From Corynebacterium hansenii (lineage in GTDB: Bacteria; Actinomycetota; Actinomycetes; Mycobacteriales; Mycobacteriaceae), in the NCBI RefSeq assembly GCF_030408795.1, contig NZ_CP047211.1, positions 372,001-436,000 on the forward strand: a stretch of 64,000 nucleotides of DNA, in the 5' to 3' direction. This document shows, one piece after another, positions 54,701-63,829 of this stretch. The notes under the pieces were generated by a model. That model ran no database searches. It was not told the origin of the DNA and worked only from the letters and a program-made list of their open reading frames with translations. The position numbers were made by a program, and so were the translations under genes. The stretch's first letter is position 1; the number at the start of each line of letters is the position of its first letter.

Positions 54701-55098
54701 TGAGCAACAACAACGAAAAGCGCCTCCCGGTCGGCAAGGACATCTCGACGCGTCGCCGCGTCGCCCGCGCTCGCCGCCACGCGCGCCTGCGCAAGAACAT
54801 CCGCGGCACCGCCGAGACCCCGCGTCTCGTGGTCCACCGCTCCTCGCGCCACATGACCGCCCAGATCATCGACGACTCCATCGGCCGCACCCTGGCCTCG
54901 GCGTCGACCCTGGACGCGGACATCCGCGCCATCGAGGGCGACAAGAAGGCCCGCAGCGCCAAGGTCGGCGAGGTCCTCGCCGCCCGCGCCAAGGACGCCG
55001 GCATCGACTCGGTCGTCTTCGACCGCGGCGGATACCAGTACCACGGCCGCGTGGCCGCGCTGGCCGAAGCCGCCCGCGAAGGTGGCCTGAAGTTCTAA
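54700..55098 (+). CDS. rplR: 50S ribosomal protein L18
   Basis: 132 residues. [20 protein letters not shown] binds 5S r[23 protein letters not shown] and the final [20 protein letters not shown] are typical. Confidence 0.98.
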   Translation: MSNNNEKRLPVGKDISTRRRVARARRHARLRKNIRGTAETPRLVVHRSSRHMTAQIIDDSIGRTLASASTLDADIRAIEGDKKARSAKVGEVLAARAKDAGIDSVVFDRGGYQYHGRVAALAEAAREGGLKF

Positions 55099-55135
55099 TG
55101 ATGCAGACCAATCAGTTCTACGGAAGGAACGCGTG

Positions 55136-55777
55136 ATGCCGGGACGTGAACGGCGTGACGGCGGACGTGGCTCCGCCGACAACCAGAACAACAACAACCG
55201 CCGCGACGATCGTCGCGACGGCGGCCGCGGCGGCCGCGACAACCGTCGCCAGCAGGACGAGCGCAACCAGTACCTGGAGCGCGTCGTCACCATCAACCGC
55301 GTGTCCAAGGTCGTGAAGGGCGGTCGTCGCTTCAGCTTCACCGCTCTCGTGATCGTCGGCGACGGCGAGGGCAACGTGGGCGTCGGCTACGGCAAGGCGA
55401 AGGAGGTGCCGGCAGCGATCCAGAAGGGCGCCGAGGAGGCCCGCAAGAACTTCTTCCGCGTCCCGATGATCGCCGGCACCATCACCCACCCGGTTCAGGG
55501 CGAGGCCGCCGCCGGCGTCGTCATGCTCCGCCCGGCCGCCCCGGGTACCGGCGTCATCGCCGGTGGCGCGGTTCGCCCGGTGCTCGAGTGCGCCGGCATC
55601 CAGGATGTGCTGTCGAAGTCCCTGGGCTCCGACAACGCCATCAACGTCGTCCACGCCACCGTGGACGCCCTCAAGCAGCTGGTGCGCCCCGAAGAGGTCG
55701 CCGCTCGCCGCGGCAAGACCCTCGAAGAGGTCGCCCCGGCCGGTATGCTGCGCGCCCGCGCGGGACAGGGAGCGTGA
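55136..55777 (+). CDS. rpsE: 30S ribosomal protein S5
   Basis: 213 residues from ATG 55136 (a GTG sits one codon earlier; GGAAGG serves both). A 45-residue Arg/Asp/Gly-rich N-terminal extension, typical of actinobacteria, precedes [20 protein letters not shown] and the [20 protein letters not shown] domain. S5 takes part in translational fidelity. 5 bp before rpmD. Confidence 0.98.
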   Translation: MPGRERRDGGRGSADNQNNNNRRDDRRDGGRGGRDNRRQQDERNQYLERVVTINRVSKVVKGGRRFSFTALVIVGDGEGNVGVGYGKAKEVPAAIQKGAEEARKNFFRVPMIAGTITHPVQGEAAAGVVMLRPAAPGTGVIAGGAVRPVLECAGIQDVLSKSLGSDNAINVVHATVDALKQLVRPEEVAARRGKTLEEVAPAGMLRARAGQGA

Positions 55778-55782
55778 TTGAC

Positions 55783-55968
55783 ATGGCTCTGAAGATCACC
55801 CAGCTCCGCGGCACCGCGGGCACCAAGCAGAACCAGAAGGACTCGCTGCGCACCCTCGGCCTCAAGCGCCGGCACCAGTCCGTGGTCCGTCCGGATACCC
55901 CGGAGGTCCGCGGCCTGATCAACGCCGTGCGTCACATGGTCGAGGTCGAAGAAGTGGCGGGGGAGTAG
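55783..55968 (+). CDS. rpmD: 50S ribosomal protein L30
   Basis: 61 residues. [20 protein letters not shown] and [20 protein letters not shown] are typical. AGGGAGCG lies 8-14 bp upstream inside rpsE. Confidence 0.97.
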   Translation: MALKITQLRGTAGTKQNQKDSLRTLGLKRRHQSVVRPDTPEVRGLINAVRHMVEVEEVAGE

Positions 55969-55975
55969 GTAAATC

Positions 55976-56422
55976 ATGACTGATCCCATCAAGCTCCACG
56001 ACCTGGCTCCGGCCCCGGGCGCCAAGAAGGACAAGACCCGCGTCGGTCGCGGCGAGGCGTCCAAGGGCAAGACCGCCGGTCGCGGCACCAAGGGCACCAA
56101 GGCCCGCAAGCAGGTTTCGGCGGCGTTCGAGGGCGGCCAGATGCCGCTGCACATGCGCCTGCCGAAGCTGAAGGGCTTCAAGAACCCGGCGAAGGTGACC
56201 TTCCAGGTCGTCAACGTCTCGGATCTGGCCCGTCTCTTCCCGGAGGGCGGCGACGTCACCGTCGCCGACCTGGTCGCCAAGGGCGCCGTGCGCGCCAAGC
56301 AGCCGGTGAAGATCCTGGGCAACGGTGACATCGACGTCAAGGTCAACGTCACCGCCGACAAGTTCTCGGGCTCCGCGAAGTCCAAGATCGAGGCCGCGGG
56401 CGGCACCGTCACCGAGGCGTAA
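55976..56422 (+). CDS. rplO: 50S ribosomal protein L15
   Basis: 148 residues. [20 protein letters not shown] and the Gly-rich [16 protein letters not shown] stretch are typical; the C-terminal domain ends GTVTEA. Last gene of the spc cluster before secY. Confidence 0.98.
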   Translation: MTDPIKLHDLAPAPGAKKDKTRVGRGEASKGKTAGRGTKGTKARKQVSAAFEGGQMPLHMRLPKLKGFKNPAKVTFQVVNVSDLARLFPEGGDVTVADLVAKGAVRAKQPVKILGNGDIDVKVNVTADKFSGSAKSKIEAAGGTVTEA

Positions 56423-56464
56423 AACGCTTCGGGGGCGCGATCCGCATCGCGCGACCCCACGAGG

Positions 56465-56537
56465 ACCGCGGGTCCGGCTTCGGCCGGCCCGCGGTTTTCG
56501 CGTCGGCGCCCCTTCCCCGTTCCCCGGGGAAGGGGCG
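56465..56537 (+). terminator. two terminator hairpins after rplO
   Basis: First: a 13-bp stem with one bulged T (56465-56478 / 56483-56495), loop TTCG, TTTT. Second: CGCCCCTTCCCC (56507-56518) / GGGGAAGGGGCG (56526-56537), TTT. So secY probably has its own promoter; TTCCAG and TTATCT 17 bp apart near 56546-56574 are a weak candidate. Nothing else seen in the 340-bp gap. Confidence 0.8.
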
Positions 56538-56762
56538 TTTCGGCGTTCCAGGGGGAGCCCCGGCGCCGTTATCTTGCCGTGATGAGACCGGAAACCAACG
56601 GCGCTGCTAGACTCACAGAGTCCAATTACGTCCACTATCAGTTCGCCCGCGACCGAGGGCGCCCCGCCACAACCGGGGCCGCCCACGAACCACGGCCCAA
56701 CTGCCCGAACGCCTCGAAGCGGCGGGCACGGGACGTCGTCAAGCGGGTTCAGGAGGATGCAC

Positions 56763-58097
56763 GTGCCTTCCGGTTTCCTGGCGGCCCTGCGCGACCCCGA
56801 TCTGCGGAAGAAGATCCTGTTCACCCTGGGCATGATCGTTCTGTACCGCGTCGGCGCGCAGATCCCCACCCCGGGCGTCGACTACCAGACGGTGGCGGCA
56901 CGCCTTGAGCAGATCACGCAGGACCAGTCCAGCGTCTACTCGCTCATCAACTTGTTCTCGGGCGGCGCACTGCTGCAGATGTCGATCTTCGGCATCGGCA
57001 TCATGCCGTACATCACCGCGTCGATCATCGTGCAGCTGCTGACGGTGGTGATCCCGCACTTCGAGCAGCTGAAGAAGGAAGGCCAATCCGGCCAGGCCAA
57101 GATGACGCAGTACACGCGCTATCTGACGGTCGCCCTCGCCCTGCTGCAGTCCGCCGGCATCGTCGCCATGGCCGACCGCGGCGCGCTGCTCGGCGGCAAC
57201 CAGTCGCTGCTGATCCAGGGCGCCGGCCTGTTCGACATGGTCGTCATGGTCCTGGTGCTCACCTCGGGCGCCGTGCTGGTGATGTGGATCGGCGAGCTGA
57301 TCACCGACCGCGGCGTCGGCAACGGCATGTCGCTGCTGATCTTCGCCGGCATCGCCGCGCAGATGCCCGCCGAGGGCGCCGGCATCCTGCAGTCCGCCGG
57401 CGGCCTGGTGTTCGCCACCGTGATCGCCGCCGTCCTGGTGCTCATCATCGGCGTCATCTTCATCGAGCAGGGCCAGCGCCGCATCCCGGTGCAGTACGCC
57501 AAGCGCATGGTCGGCCGCCGCCAGTACGGCGGTTCGTCCACCTACCTGCCGCTGAAGGTCAACCAGGCCGGCGTCATCCCGGTCATCTTCGCGTCGTCGC
57601 TGATCTACGTGCCGGTGCTGATCACCCAGATCGTGCAGTCCGGCCAGAAGAACCCGTCGCAGGACAACTGGTGGCAGCGCAACGTCATCCAGTACCTGCT
57701 GTCGCCGTCCAGCTGGCAGTACATCGTGCTGTTCTTCGCCCTGATCGTGTTCTTCTCGTACTTCTACACCTCGGTGCAGTACGACCCGAACGACCAGGCC
57801 GACAACATGAAGAAGTACGGCGGCTTCATCCCGGGCTTCCGCCCCGGACGCCCCACCGCCGAGTACCTGGGCTACGTGATCACCCGCCTGCTGGCCGTCG
57901 GCTCGCTGTACCTGGCGCTCATCGCGGTGCTGCCGAATTTCATGCTCGATCTGGGCATCGGAAGCAACCAGGGCGGCATGAGCGGCGGTATGTTCGGTGG
58001 TACGGCTCTGCTGATTCTCGTGTCCGTCGCGCTGACGACGGTGAAGCAGATCGAGAGCCAGCTCATGCAACGAAACTATGAAGGGTTCCTGAAGTAA
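56763..58097 (+). CDS. secY: protein translocase subunit SecY
   Basis: 444 residues from GTG 56763 (AGGAGG 6 bp upstream; an ATG at 56757 is too close to that site). Ten membrane segments; plug and lateral-gate marks [20 protein letters not shown] and [14 protein letters not shown], and the cytoplasmic loops [20 protein letters not shown] and [13 protein letters not shown] that bind SecA and the ribosome. Works with SecE from 7648. Its stop overlaps adk (TAATG). Confidence 0.98.
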   Translation: MPSGFLAALRDPDLRKKILFTLGMIVLYRVGAQIPTPGVDYQTVAARLEQITQDQSSVYSLINLFSGGALLQMSIFGIGIMPYITASIIVQLLTVVIPHFEQLKKEGQSGQAKMTQYTRYLTVALALLQSAGIVAMADRGALLGGNQSLLIQGAGLFDMVVMVLVLTSGAVLVMWIGELITDRGVGNGMSLLIFAGIAAQMPAEGAGILQSAGGLVFATVIAAVLVLIIGVIFIEQGQRRIPVQYAKRMVGRRQYGGSSTYLPLKVNQAGVIPVIFASSLIYVPVLITQIVQSGQKNPSQDNWWQRNVIQYLLSPSSWQYIVLFFALIVFFSYFYTSVQYDPNDQADNMKKYGGFIPGFRPGRPTAEYLGYVITRLLAVGSLYLALIAVLPNFMLDLGIGSNQGGMSGGMFGGTALLILVSVALTTVKQIESQLMQRNYEGFLK

Positions 58098-58651
58098 TGC
58101 GACTCGTTCTCCTTGGTCCCCCCGGTGCCGGCAAGGGCACCCAGGCCGCCATTCTCTCCGAGAAGCTCGGCGTCCCCCACATCTCGACCGGTGATCTGTT
58201 CCGGGCGAACATCGGCGAGGGCACCCCGCTGGGCCTCGAGGCGAAGTCCTACATGGACGCCGGGAACCTGGTCCCCGACGACGTGACGGTCCGCATGGTG
58301 GAGTCCCGCCTGGAGGAGGACGACGCCAAGGCCGGTTTCCTCCTCGACGGTTTCCCCCGCACGGTCCCGCAGGCCGATGAGCTCGAGCGCATCCTGAAGG
58401 GCCTTGGCCTGGAGCTGGACGGCGTCGTGCAGTTCGACGTGTCCGAGGACGTCGTGGTGGAGCGCATGCTCGCCCGCGGCCGCGCCGACGACACCGAGGA
58501 CGTCATCCGAAACCGCATGCACGTCTACGAGCGCGAGACCGCGCCGCTGCTGGACCACTACGCGGACAAGGTCGTCAAGATCAAGGCCGAGGGCACGGTC
58601 GAGGAGATCAACGCCGCCGCCATGGCGGAGCTGGACAAGCTCCAGAAGTAA
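58097..58651 (+). CDS. adk: adenylate kinase
   Basis: 184 residues. P-loop [12 protein letters not shown] at residues 5-15, AMP site [15 protein letters not shown], and [18 protein letters not shown]. The LID is the short form ([15 protein letters not shown]), so no zinc site, as usual for actinobacterial Adk. It converts ATP + AMP to 2 ADP. Overlaps secY; a GC-rich hairpin (58667-58689) follows. Confidence 0.98.
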   Translation: MRLVLLGPPGAGKGTQAAILSEKLGVPHISTGDLFRANIGEGTPLGLEAKSYMDAGNLVPDDVTVRMVESRLEEDDAKAGFLLDGFPRTVPQADELERILKGLGLELDGVVQFDVSEDVVVERMLARGRADDTEDVIRNRMHVYERETAPLLDHYADKVVKIKAEGTVEEINAAAMAELDKLQK

Positions 58652-58787
58652 CCCCGCGCTTTCCCCGCGGGCCCGGTTCCCGGGTCCGCTTCACGACGGG
58701 CCGGCGTCACCGCATCATCCGCATGTCCGCGGGTGCCGCGGTGGCCCCGGCCCGTCTTCTCGTGCGCCGGGAGTAGTGTTGCCCACC

Positions 58788-59588
58788 GTGATCAGATTCC
58801 GACGCAATCGCCCGTCCATCCCCGCCAAGACCCCCGCGGAACTCGACGCCATGCAGGCGGCCGGCGAAATCGTCGGCCGCGCGCTGGCGGCGGTGCGGGA
58901 CGCCGCGATGCCGGGCGCCACGACGCAGGACCTCAACGACGTCGCCCATGAGGTCATCACCTCCGCCGGCGCCGTGCCGTCGTTCCTGGGGTACGAGGGT
59001 TTCCCCGCCTCGGTGTGCGCGTCGGTCAACGAGGTCATCGTCCACGGCATCCCCTCGCGCGAGCGGGTGCTCGCGGAAGGCGACCTCGTGTCCATCGATT
59101 GCGGCGCGATCCTGGACGGCTGGCACGGCGATTCGGCTCTCACGTTCGGCGTCGGCAAGCTGCGCGAGGACTGGGAGAAGCTCAACGTGGCCACCTCCGA
59201 GGTGCTCGAAGCCGGGATCGCGGCGATGGTGCCCGGCGCCCGCCTGACCGACGTCTCGCATGCGCTGGAGCAGGCGACGCGGGCGGCGGAGGTGCGGCAC
59301 GGCATCGAGCTCGGCATCGTCGACGGGTACGGCGGCCACGGCATCGGCCGCGAGATGCACATGGAGCCCTTCCTGGCCAACGAGGGCAAACCCGGCAAGG
59401 GCCCGCTGATCCAGGAGGGCTCCGTGCTGGCCATCGAGCCGATGCTCATCCTCGGCGGGGAGTGGGGCTCGGATGAGCTCGACGACGGGTGGACGGTGGT
59501 GACAGCCGACGGGCAGCCGGCGTCGCACTGGGAGCACACGGTGGCCGCGACGGCCGACGGGCCGCGCATTCTGACGCCGCGGCCGTGA
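58788..59588 (+). CDS. map: methionine aminopeptidase, type I
   Basis: 266 residues from GTG 58788; TAGTGT lies 8 bp before it, so the transcript may be leaderless. The five metal ligands are in place: the two Asp in [20 protein letters not shown], His in [16 protein letters not shown], Glu in SVLAIEPML and Glu in [10 protein letters not shown]. It removes the initiator Met from nascent proteins. Follows adk, the conserved order, but with its own start. Confidence 0.97.
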   Translation: MIRFRRNRPSIPAKTPAELDAMQAAGEIVGRALAAVRDAAMPGATTQDLNDVAHEVITSAGAVPSFLGYEGFPASVCASVNEVIVHGIPSRERVLAEGDLVSIDCGAILDGWHGDSALTFGVGKLREDWEKLNVATSEVLEAGIAAMVPGARLTDVSHALEQATRAAEVRHGIELGIVDGYGGHGIGREMHMEPFLANEGKPGKGPLIQEGSVLAIEPMLILGGEWGSDELDDGWTVVTADGQPASHWEHTVAATADGPRILTPRP

Positions 59589-59610
59589 GCCGGGGGAGAG
59601 GGGACGCGGG

Positions 59611-60369
59611 ATGAACGGCAATCCGTGGTGGCTGGCCATCGCCGTCGACGCGCGCGGCGGGGTCGCCGGCGCGACGTGCATCGAGGAGTCGGACCCCTGG
59701 CGCGTGGCCGGGGAGTCGGTCGGCGAGATCGTGGCGGAGGCGCTGCGCAAGCACGGCGGCATGAAGCCCGTCGCCGCGACGCTCGTGCACCCGCGGTGGA
59801 TGGGCGCGGACACGCTCGGGGAGGCGCTGCGGGACATCGACCGGGCCGGCGTTCCCGAACGGCTGGTTCGCGCCACCGCCGATGCCGAGGTGCTCATGGC
59901 GTCGAAGACGTCGACCGTTTCCGACATGGTGCGCGATGGGCTGGATCCCGGGGCCCGGGGGCGGCTGGTCATCGTCGATGCCTCATCCGGGCGCGTCTAC
60001 GGGGTGGACGGTGCCGCATCGCCGGTCGGTGAGGGCTCCGACGTGGCAGCCAATGACGTCGCCGACGCCGCCGATGTCGCCGCCGAAGTATCTGCGCGGC
60101 TGCGGGAGCACGGCGGAGCCGGCGCCGACGTGGCGCTCGTCGGCCTGCCCCGCGACACCCGGGCCATGGGCGAAGCGCTGGCCTCCGTGGTCGCCGAGCC
60201 GACGCGATATTCGCTGCTCGACCTCGCCCGCGGCGCGCTCGCGCCCGAGTCGATCCGCACCGAGCGCCACCGTGCCGCACCGAACTCGCGGTCCGCGATG
60301 GTGCGGGGGAAACGGCCCGGCCGAACCGGCGTCCTCGGCGGCCTTCGGAAGCTCTTCGGCCGCGGGTGA
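59611..60369 (+). CDS. hypothetical protein with an actin/Hsp70-like fold, paralogue of the 61775-63244 N-terminus
   Basis: 252 residues. The start WWLAIAVDARGGVAGATCIE, ATLVHPRWMGADTLGEALRD, RATADAEVLMA and RLVIVDASSGRVYGVDG follow the strand-helix order of actin-type ATPases, and align with the first about 190 residues of the protein at 61775. The fold also recalls the Rv3446c-like type VII secretion-associated family. No membrane segment; a basic C-terminal tail. Typical phosphate-binding Gly motifs are weak, so ATPase activity is doubtful. It lies 22 bp after map. Confidence 0.6.
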   Translation: MNGNPWWLAIAVDARGGVAGATCIEESDPWRVAGESVGEIVAEALRKHGGMKPVAATLVHPRWMGADTLGEALRDIDRAGVPERLVRATADAEVLMASKTSTVSDMVRDGLDPGARGRLVIVDASSGRVYGVDGAASPVGEGSDVAANDVADAADVAAEVSARLREHGGAGADVALVGLPRDTRAMGEALASVVAEPTRYSLLDLARGALAPESIRTERHRAAPNSRSAMVRGKRPGRTGVLGGLRKLFGRG

Positions 60370-60404
60370 ATCCCGGGCGGACCGGGGTGCGGGAAAACGC
60401 GTTG

Positions 60405-60445
60405 CCTGAAGTATTCTCAGGATCATGCTCCGCACCCGGGTGCGG
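60405..60445 (+). promoter_or_regulatory. two palindromes upstream of the DAACS symporter gene
   Basis: CCTGA-N7-TCAGG (60405-60421), whose spacer overlaps a -10-like TATTCT, and CCGCACCCGGGTGCGG (60430-60445), a perfect 16-bp palindrome. They lie 72-112 bp before the symporter start. Possible operators; no regulator can be named. The second one could also be the hairpin of a terminator for the upstream gene, but has no T-run. Confidence 0.45.
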
Positions 60446-60516
60446 CCGTTCGGCCTCCGCGCCGAGGCCCCGCCACAGGACGGGTGCGGCCCCCGACTCC
60501 GATTGATCGAGGTTCG

Positions 60517-61764
60517 ATGAATTCCTCCCGCATACTCAATTCGCTGCTGTTCAAGATCATCGTGGCGATCCTGCTCGGCATCGTCTGCAGCTTCTTCTTC
60601 CCGGACTGGTTGGCGAGGGTGTTCGTCACCTTCAACTCGCTGTTCAGCGGATTCCTCGGGTTCTTCGTGCCGGTGCTCATCTTCGCCCTGATCACCCCGG
60701 CGATCTCGTCGCTCGGGCGCGGCGCCGGCAAGTGGCTCGGCGTCACCGTCGGCCTGGCGTACGCCTCGACGGTCATCTCCGGCCTGATCGCCTACGGGGT
60801 TTCCGTGGCCACCTACTCGTGGCTGCTGGCGGACCAGCAGCTGTTCGAAGCCGCGGACATCGACGAGGGCGGGCTGTCGCCGTACTTCACCATCGAGATG
60901 GATCCGCCGTTCGCCGTCATGTCGGCGCTGCTGCTGGCGTTCACGGTCGGCATCGCCATGACCGCCGTGAAGTCGGACACCCTGCAGCAGGCGGCCGAGG
61001 AGCTGCGGTCGGTGATCATGAAGGTCATCGAGAAGTTCGTCATCCCGCTGCTGCCGCCGTTCATCTTCGGCATGTTCCTGTCGATGGGCATGAACGGCAA
61101 CCTCACCGACACCCTGTCGGCGTTCCTGAAGGTGCTCATCCTGGCGACCGTGATGACCTGGATCGTGCTGCTGATCCAGTACCTGCTCGCCGGCGCCTAC
61201 GCGGGCGTCAACCCGTTCCGCGCGCTGAAGAACATGCTGCCGGCGTACTTCACCGCGCTGGGCACGTCGTCGTCGGCGGCGACCATCCCGGTCACCCTGA
61301 AGTCGACGCGCAACAACGGCGTCAGCGAGTCCGTCGCCGGATTCGTCGTCCCGCTGGGCGCGACCGTGCACCTGTCGGGCTCGATGATGAAGATCGGCCT
61401 GTTCGCATTCGCCGTCATGTACCTCACCGACGCCCAGCTGACGTTCGGCATGGCGCTCGGGTTCGTGCTGATGCTGGGCATCATGATGGTCGCCGCGCCG
61501 GGCGTGCCGGGCGGCGCGATCATGGCGGCGGTCGGCCTGCTGCAAACGCAGCTCGGCTTCGACGAGTCGCAGATCGCCCTGATGATCGCCGCGTACATCG
61601 CCATCGACTCGTTCGGCACCGCCTGCAACGTCACCGGCGACGGCGCGATCGCGCTGACCGTCAACAAGATGGCGCGGGGCGACCTGGGCGGCGAGAAGTT
61701 CAACGCGTCGGTGCCGGGTGCGGGGGATCCCGCGGCCGCCGCCGAAGACGGCGCCGCGCGTTAG
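60517..61764 (+). CDS. dicarboxylate/amino acid:cation symporter (DAACS/SDF family)
   Basis: 415 residues from ATG 60517 with CGAGG upstream. Eight membrane segments and two re-entrant hairpins: HP1 carries ALGTSSSAATIPVTL, segment 7 GATVHLSGSMMKIGL, HP2 APGVPGGAIMAA, segment 8 SFGTACNVTGDGAIALTVNK with the Asn/Asp substrate site. Such carriers import glutamate, serine/threonine or C4-dicarboxylates with Na+ or H+. By eye, the sequence is closest to the SstT/GltT type, but the substrate is not certain. The next gene starts 11 bp after the stop. Confidence 0.88.
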   Translation: MNSSRILNSLLFKIIVAILLGIVCSFFFPDWLARVFVTFNSLFSGFLGFFVPVLIFALITPAISSLGRGAGKWLGVTVGLAYASTVISGLIAYGVSVATYSWLLADQQLFEAADIDEGGLSPYFTIEMDPPFAVMSALLLAFTVGIAMTAVKSDTLQQAAEELRSVIMKVIEKFVIPLLPPFIFGMFLSMGMNGNLTDTLSAFLKVLILATVMTWIVLLIQYLLAGAYAGVNPFRALKNMLPAYFTALGTSSSAATIPVTLKSTRNNGVSESVAGFVVPLGATVHLSGSMMKIGLFAFAVMYLTDAQLTFGMALGFVLMLGIMMVAAPGVPGGAIMAAVGLLQTQLGFDESQIALMIAAYIAIDSFGTACNVTGDGAIALTVNKMARGDLGGEKFNASVPGAGDPAAAAEDGAAR

Positions 61765-61774
61765 GGCCGGATCG

Positions 61775-63244
61775 ATGACGTCGCCGTCGTCGCCCACCTG
61801 GCGCCTCAGCATTTCCGTGGCGGGGGAGCCCGCCGGTGCAGTGGTGCACGGCAACCGCGTCCACGCCCTCGGGCCCGGCCCGCTGCCGGATCTCATCGCG
61901 GCCGCGACCGAATTCGCGCCCCGCGCGGAACCCGCGGAGCTGGTGCTCGTCCACCCGGTGACCATGGGCGTCGACGAGGTCGGCGATTGGCTCGGCCGGC
62001 TGCAGGCCATGGGCGTGCGGGCGGCGTCGGTCCGCACGGTGCCGGACACCGAAGTGCTGGCCGACGTGAAGTACGGGATGAACGATGGCCGCGACATCGT
62101 CGTCGGCGATGCGGGAACGGGGTTGGCGTACAGCCGCCTGGGCATGCGTTCGGCCGACGGCGAGCCGCTGGCGGACGCCGTGGCGACGATGATCTCCGAC
62201 GCCGGTTCCCTGTCGACGTGGGCCGTGCTGATCGGATCGGAAGAGGCGATCGCCGAGGCTCGGGACCGATTCCGTGGCACCCACGTGCGGCCCTTCGAAT
62301 GCCGTTCGGCCGCCCTGGCGGCGGGGGCGCTGGATCCTGGACTGTTCCACCGGCTGGCAGATGCCGGGAACGGCGACGACGAAGACGACGAATACTGCCA
62401 CTGCGATTGCGACGATTGCGATTGCGACGACGGTGATTGCCATGACGATGCGGTGGCCGGGCACGGTGCCGCATCGTGGAAACCCTCGCGAGCGGCCGTG
62501 ATCCTCCCCCTTGCCGTGGGCGCGATCCTCGCGCTCGCCTCAATCGGAGGGAGCGTGCTGGGATTGTTCGGCGAGGACGGGAAACTCGGGGGCAGCGTGA
62601 TCACCGGGGAGTTTTCCTTCGAAGTGCGACGTGGCGAGAATCCCGCCGAAGCCGCCGCGGAGGCCGCCGCAGCAGGCCGTGATTCGGAGGAGAAGCCGTT
62701 CCGGCCGGCGCCCCCGCCGGTGCCCGACGGGGTGCCGGTGCCGGAGGCCGTGGCCCGCGTCTTCGATCTTTTCGACCCCGCGCCGTTGTTCGCGGCCCAT
62801 TCCAACTGCGACCGCAACGGCGGCCCCGGGTACGAGAACCTGAACTACTACTGCCTCGACTATGGCGCGGCGACGAACCGGTTCGCCGAGGCGAATGGCC
62901 TGCCGGAACTGGCCTATCCCGGGGACGTCGTCCAGGTCCACTTCTCCACGACGGGCCCGCCGGATCGCCGCCTGTTCGAACCGCCGCGGTGCGGCGAAAC
63001 GTTCAAGCGGGTCTACGAAACGCCCGGGGACACGTTCGCCTTCATCGAGGAACCCTGCGACGCGAACAACCGGCCATACGAGGGGGAGTGGCCCGCCGAC
63101 GGGCGAGCGGACGTGTACATCGTCGACATGAGGAACGTGTACCGGAGCCAAGCGGGTGCCCAATATCCCCTGATCCGCATCCACGGGCTCAAGGACCGGG
63201 CCGCCGGAGAAGCACTGCTGCGGCACTACGGTCTAATCAAGTGA
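61775..63244 (+). CDS. hypothetical membrane protein with an actin-fold-like domain and a Cys/Asp-rich strip
   Basis: 489 residues from ATG 61775, 11 bp after the symporter stop, so in one operon. Residues 1-about 190 match the protein at 59611 (LVLVHPVTMGVDEVGDWLGR, RTVPDTEVLADVKYGM, DIVVGDAGTGLAY). Residues 198-225 are very acidic and carry six Cys and two His (Cys208, 210, 212, 215, 217, 222; His209, 223) in a CHCDCDDCDCDDGDCH order. One membrane segment follows (about 238-263), then a 220-residue extracytoplasmic domain with four or five Cys (SNCDRNG, YYCLDYG, PRCGETF, EPCDANN). Metal binding by the strip is inferred only. Resembles Rv3446c-type proteins in layout. Confidence 0.7.
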   Translation: MTSPSSPTWRLSISVAGEPAGAVVHGNRVHALGPGPLPDLIAAATEFAPRAEPAELVLVHPVTMGVDEVGDWLGRLQAMGVRAASVRTVPDTEVLADVKYGMNDGRDIVVGDAGTGLAYSRLGMRSADGEPLADAVATMISDAGSLSTWAVLIGSEEAIAEARDRFRGTHVRPFECRSAALAAGALDPGLFHRLADAGNGDDEDDEYCHCDCDDCDCDDGDCHDDAVAGHGAASWKPSRAAVILPLAVGAILALASIGGSVLGLFGEDGKLGGSVITGEFSFEVRRGENPAEAAAEAAAAGRDSEEKPFRPAPPPVPDGVPVPEAVARVFDLFDPAPLFAAHSNCDRNGGPGYENLNYYCLDYGAATNRFAEANGLPELAYPGDVVQVHFSTTGPPDRRLFEPPRCGETFKRVYETPGDTFAFIEEPCDANNRPYEGEWPADGRADVYIVDMRNVYRSQAGAQYPLIRIHGLKDRAAGEALLRHYGLIK

Positions 63245-63349
63245 GCGGCCTAATCAAGTGAGCGGTCCGATCAAGTGAGCGGCTCAGCCGGCTGAGCGGC
63301 TCGATCATCCGAGCGGCTCGAGCACCCGAGCGGTCCGATTGGGTTCAGC
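63230..63349. repeat. tandem 17-bp repeats across the stop codon of the 61775-63244 gene
   Basis: Six exact 17-bp units start at 63230, 63247, 63264, 63281, 63298 and 63315, plus a degenerate seventh of 18 bp. The first three read GGTCTAATCAAGTGAGC, GGCCTAATCAAGTGAGC and GGTCCGATCAAGTGAGC; later ones drift. The first unit contains the last codons and the TGA of the gene, so copy-number change would not alter the protein. Confidence 0.85.
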
Positions 63350-63382
63350 GGCCCGGCTCCCGGACCGCCCGCCCCGGAGGCC

Positions 63383-63421
63383 CCGCAACCGCAGACCGCA
63401 ACCGCAGACCGCAGCCGCAGA
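63383..63421. repeat. three tandem 13-bp repeats
   Basis: CCGCAACCGCAGA at 63383-63395 and 63396-63408, then CCGCAGCCGCAGA at 63409-63421. They lie between the 17-bp array and the infA promoter. No function can be read. Confidence 0.8.
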
Positions 63422-63471
63422 CCGCGAGCGCGGGACGCTCCAGGTGCGGCGCGGGTCACGCCAGCGGGCAT

Positions 63472-63500
63472 TTGGCGTTTGCGCAGCTCGGGGGTAAACT
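63472..63500 (+). promoter_or_regulatory. predicted promoter of infA
   Basis: TTGGCG (63472-63477), 17-bp spacer, TAAACT (63495-63500). The -35 equals that before rplK and rplJ. It gives a leader of about 105 nt. With the two repeat arrays it makes up the 366-bp gap. Confidence 0.75.
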
Positions 63501-63610
63501 GGGCCGCTGGCGAGGGACACGTGTACCCGAGCCGCTCCGCGGCATTGCCGTGGAACGTAGCAGAGACATCAGCCAACGGGCCCGGATCGGGTCCGAGAAA
63601 CGTGGAGGAC

Positions 63611-63829
63611 ATGGCTAAGGAAGGCGCAATCGAGGTTGAGGGCCGCGTCGTCGAGCCCTTGCCGAACGCGATGTTCCGAGTGGAGCTGGACAACGGGCAC
63701 AGGGTGCTCGCCCACATCAGTGGGAAGATGCGCCAGCACTACATCCGCATTCTCCCGGAGGACCGGGTCGTCGTGGAGCTTTCCCCGTACGACCTGGAAC
63801 GCGGCCGAATCGTCTACCGCTACAAGTAA
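63611..63829 (+). CDS. infA: translation initiation factor IF-1
   Basis: 72 residues. [40 protein letters not shown] and [16 protein letters not shown]: the standard OB fold, one residue pattern with no gap. ATG 63611 with GTGGAGGAC upstream. It binds the A site during initiation. It normally begins the infA-rpmJ-rpsM-rpsK-rpsD-rpoA operon, which would continue beyond the window. Confidence 0.98.
   Translation: MAKEGAIEVEGRVVEPLPNAMFRVELDNGHRVLAHISGKMRQHYIRILPEDRVVVELSPYDLERGRIVYRYK

Noticed and set aside
56581..56908. 109-codon open frame starting with ATG 7 bp after a TTATCT box and running into secY
   Set aside because: It overlaps the start of secY in another frame, has Arg/Pro-rich shadow composition and no family features; the box more likely belongs to secY.
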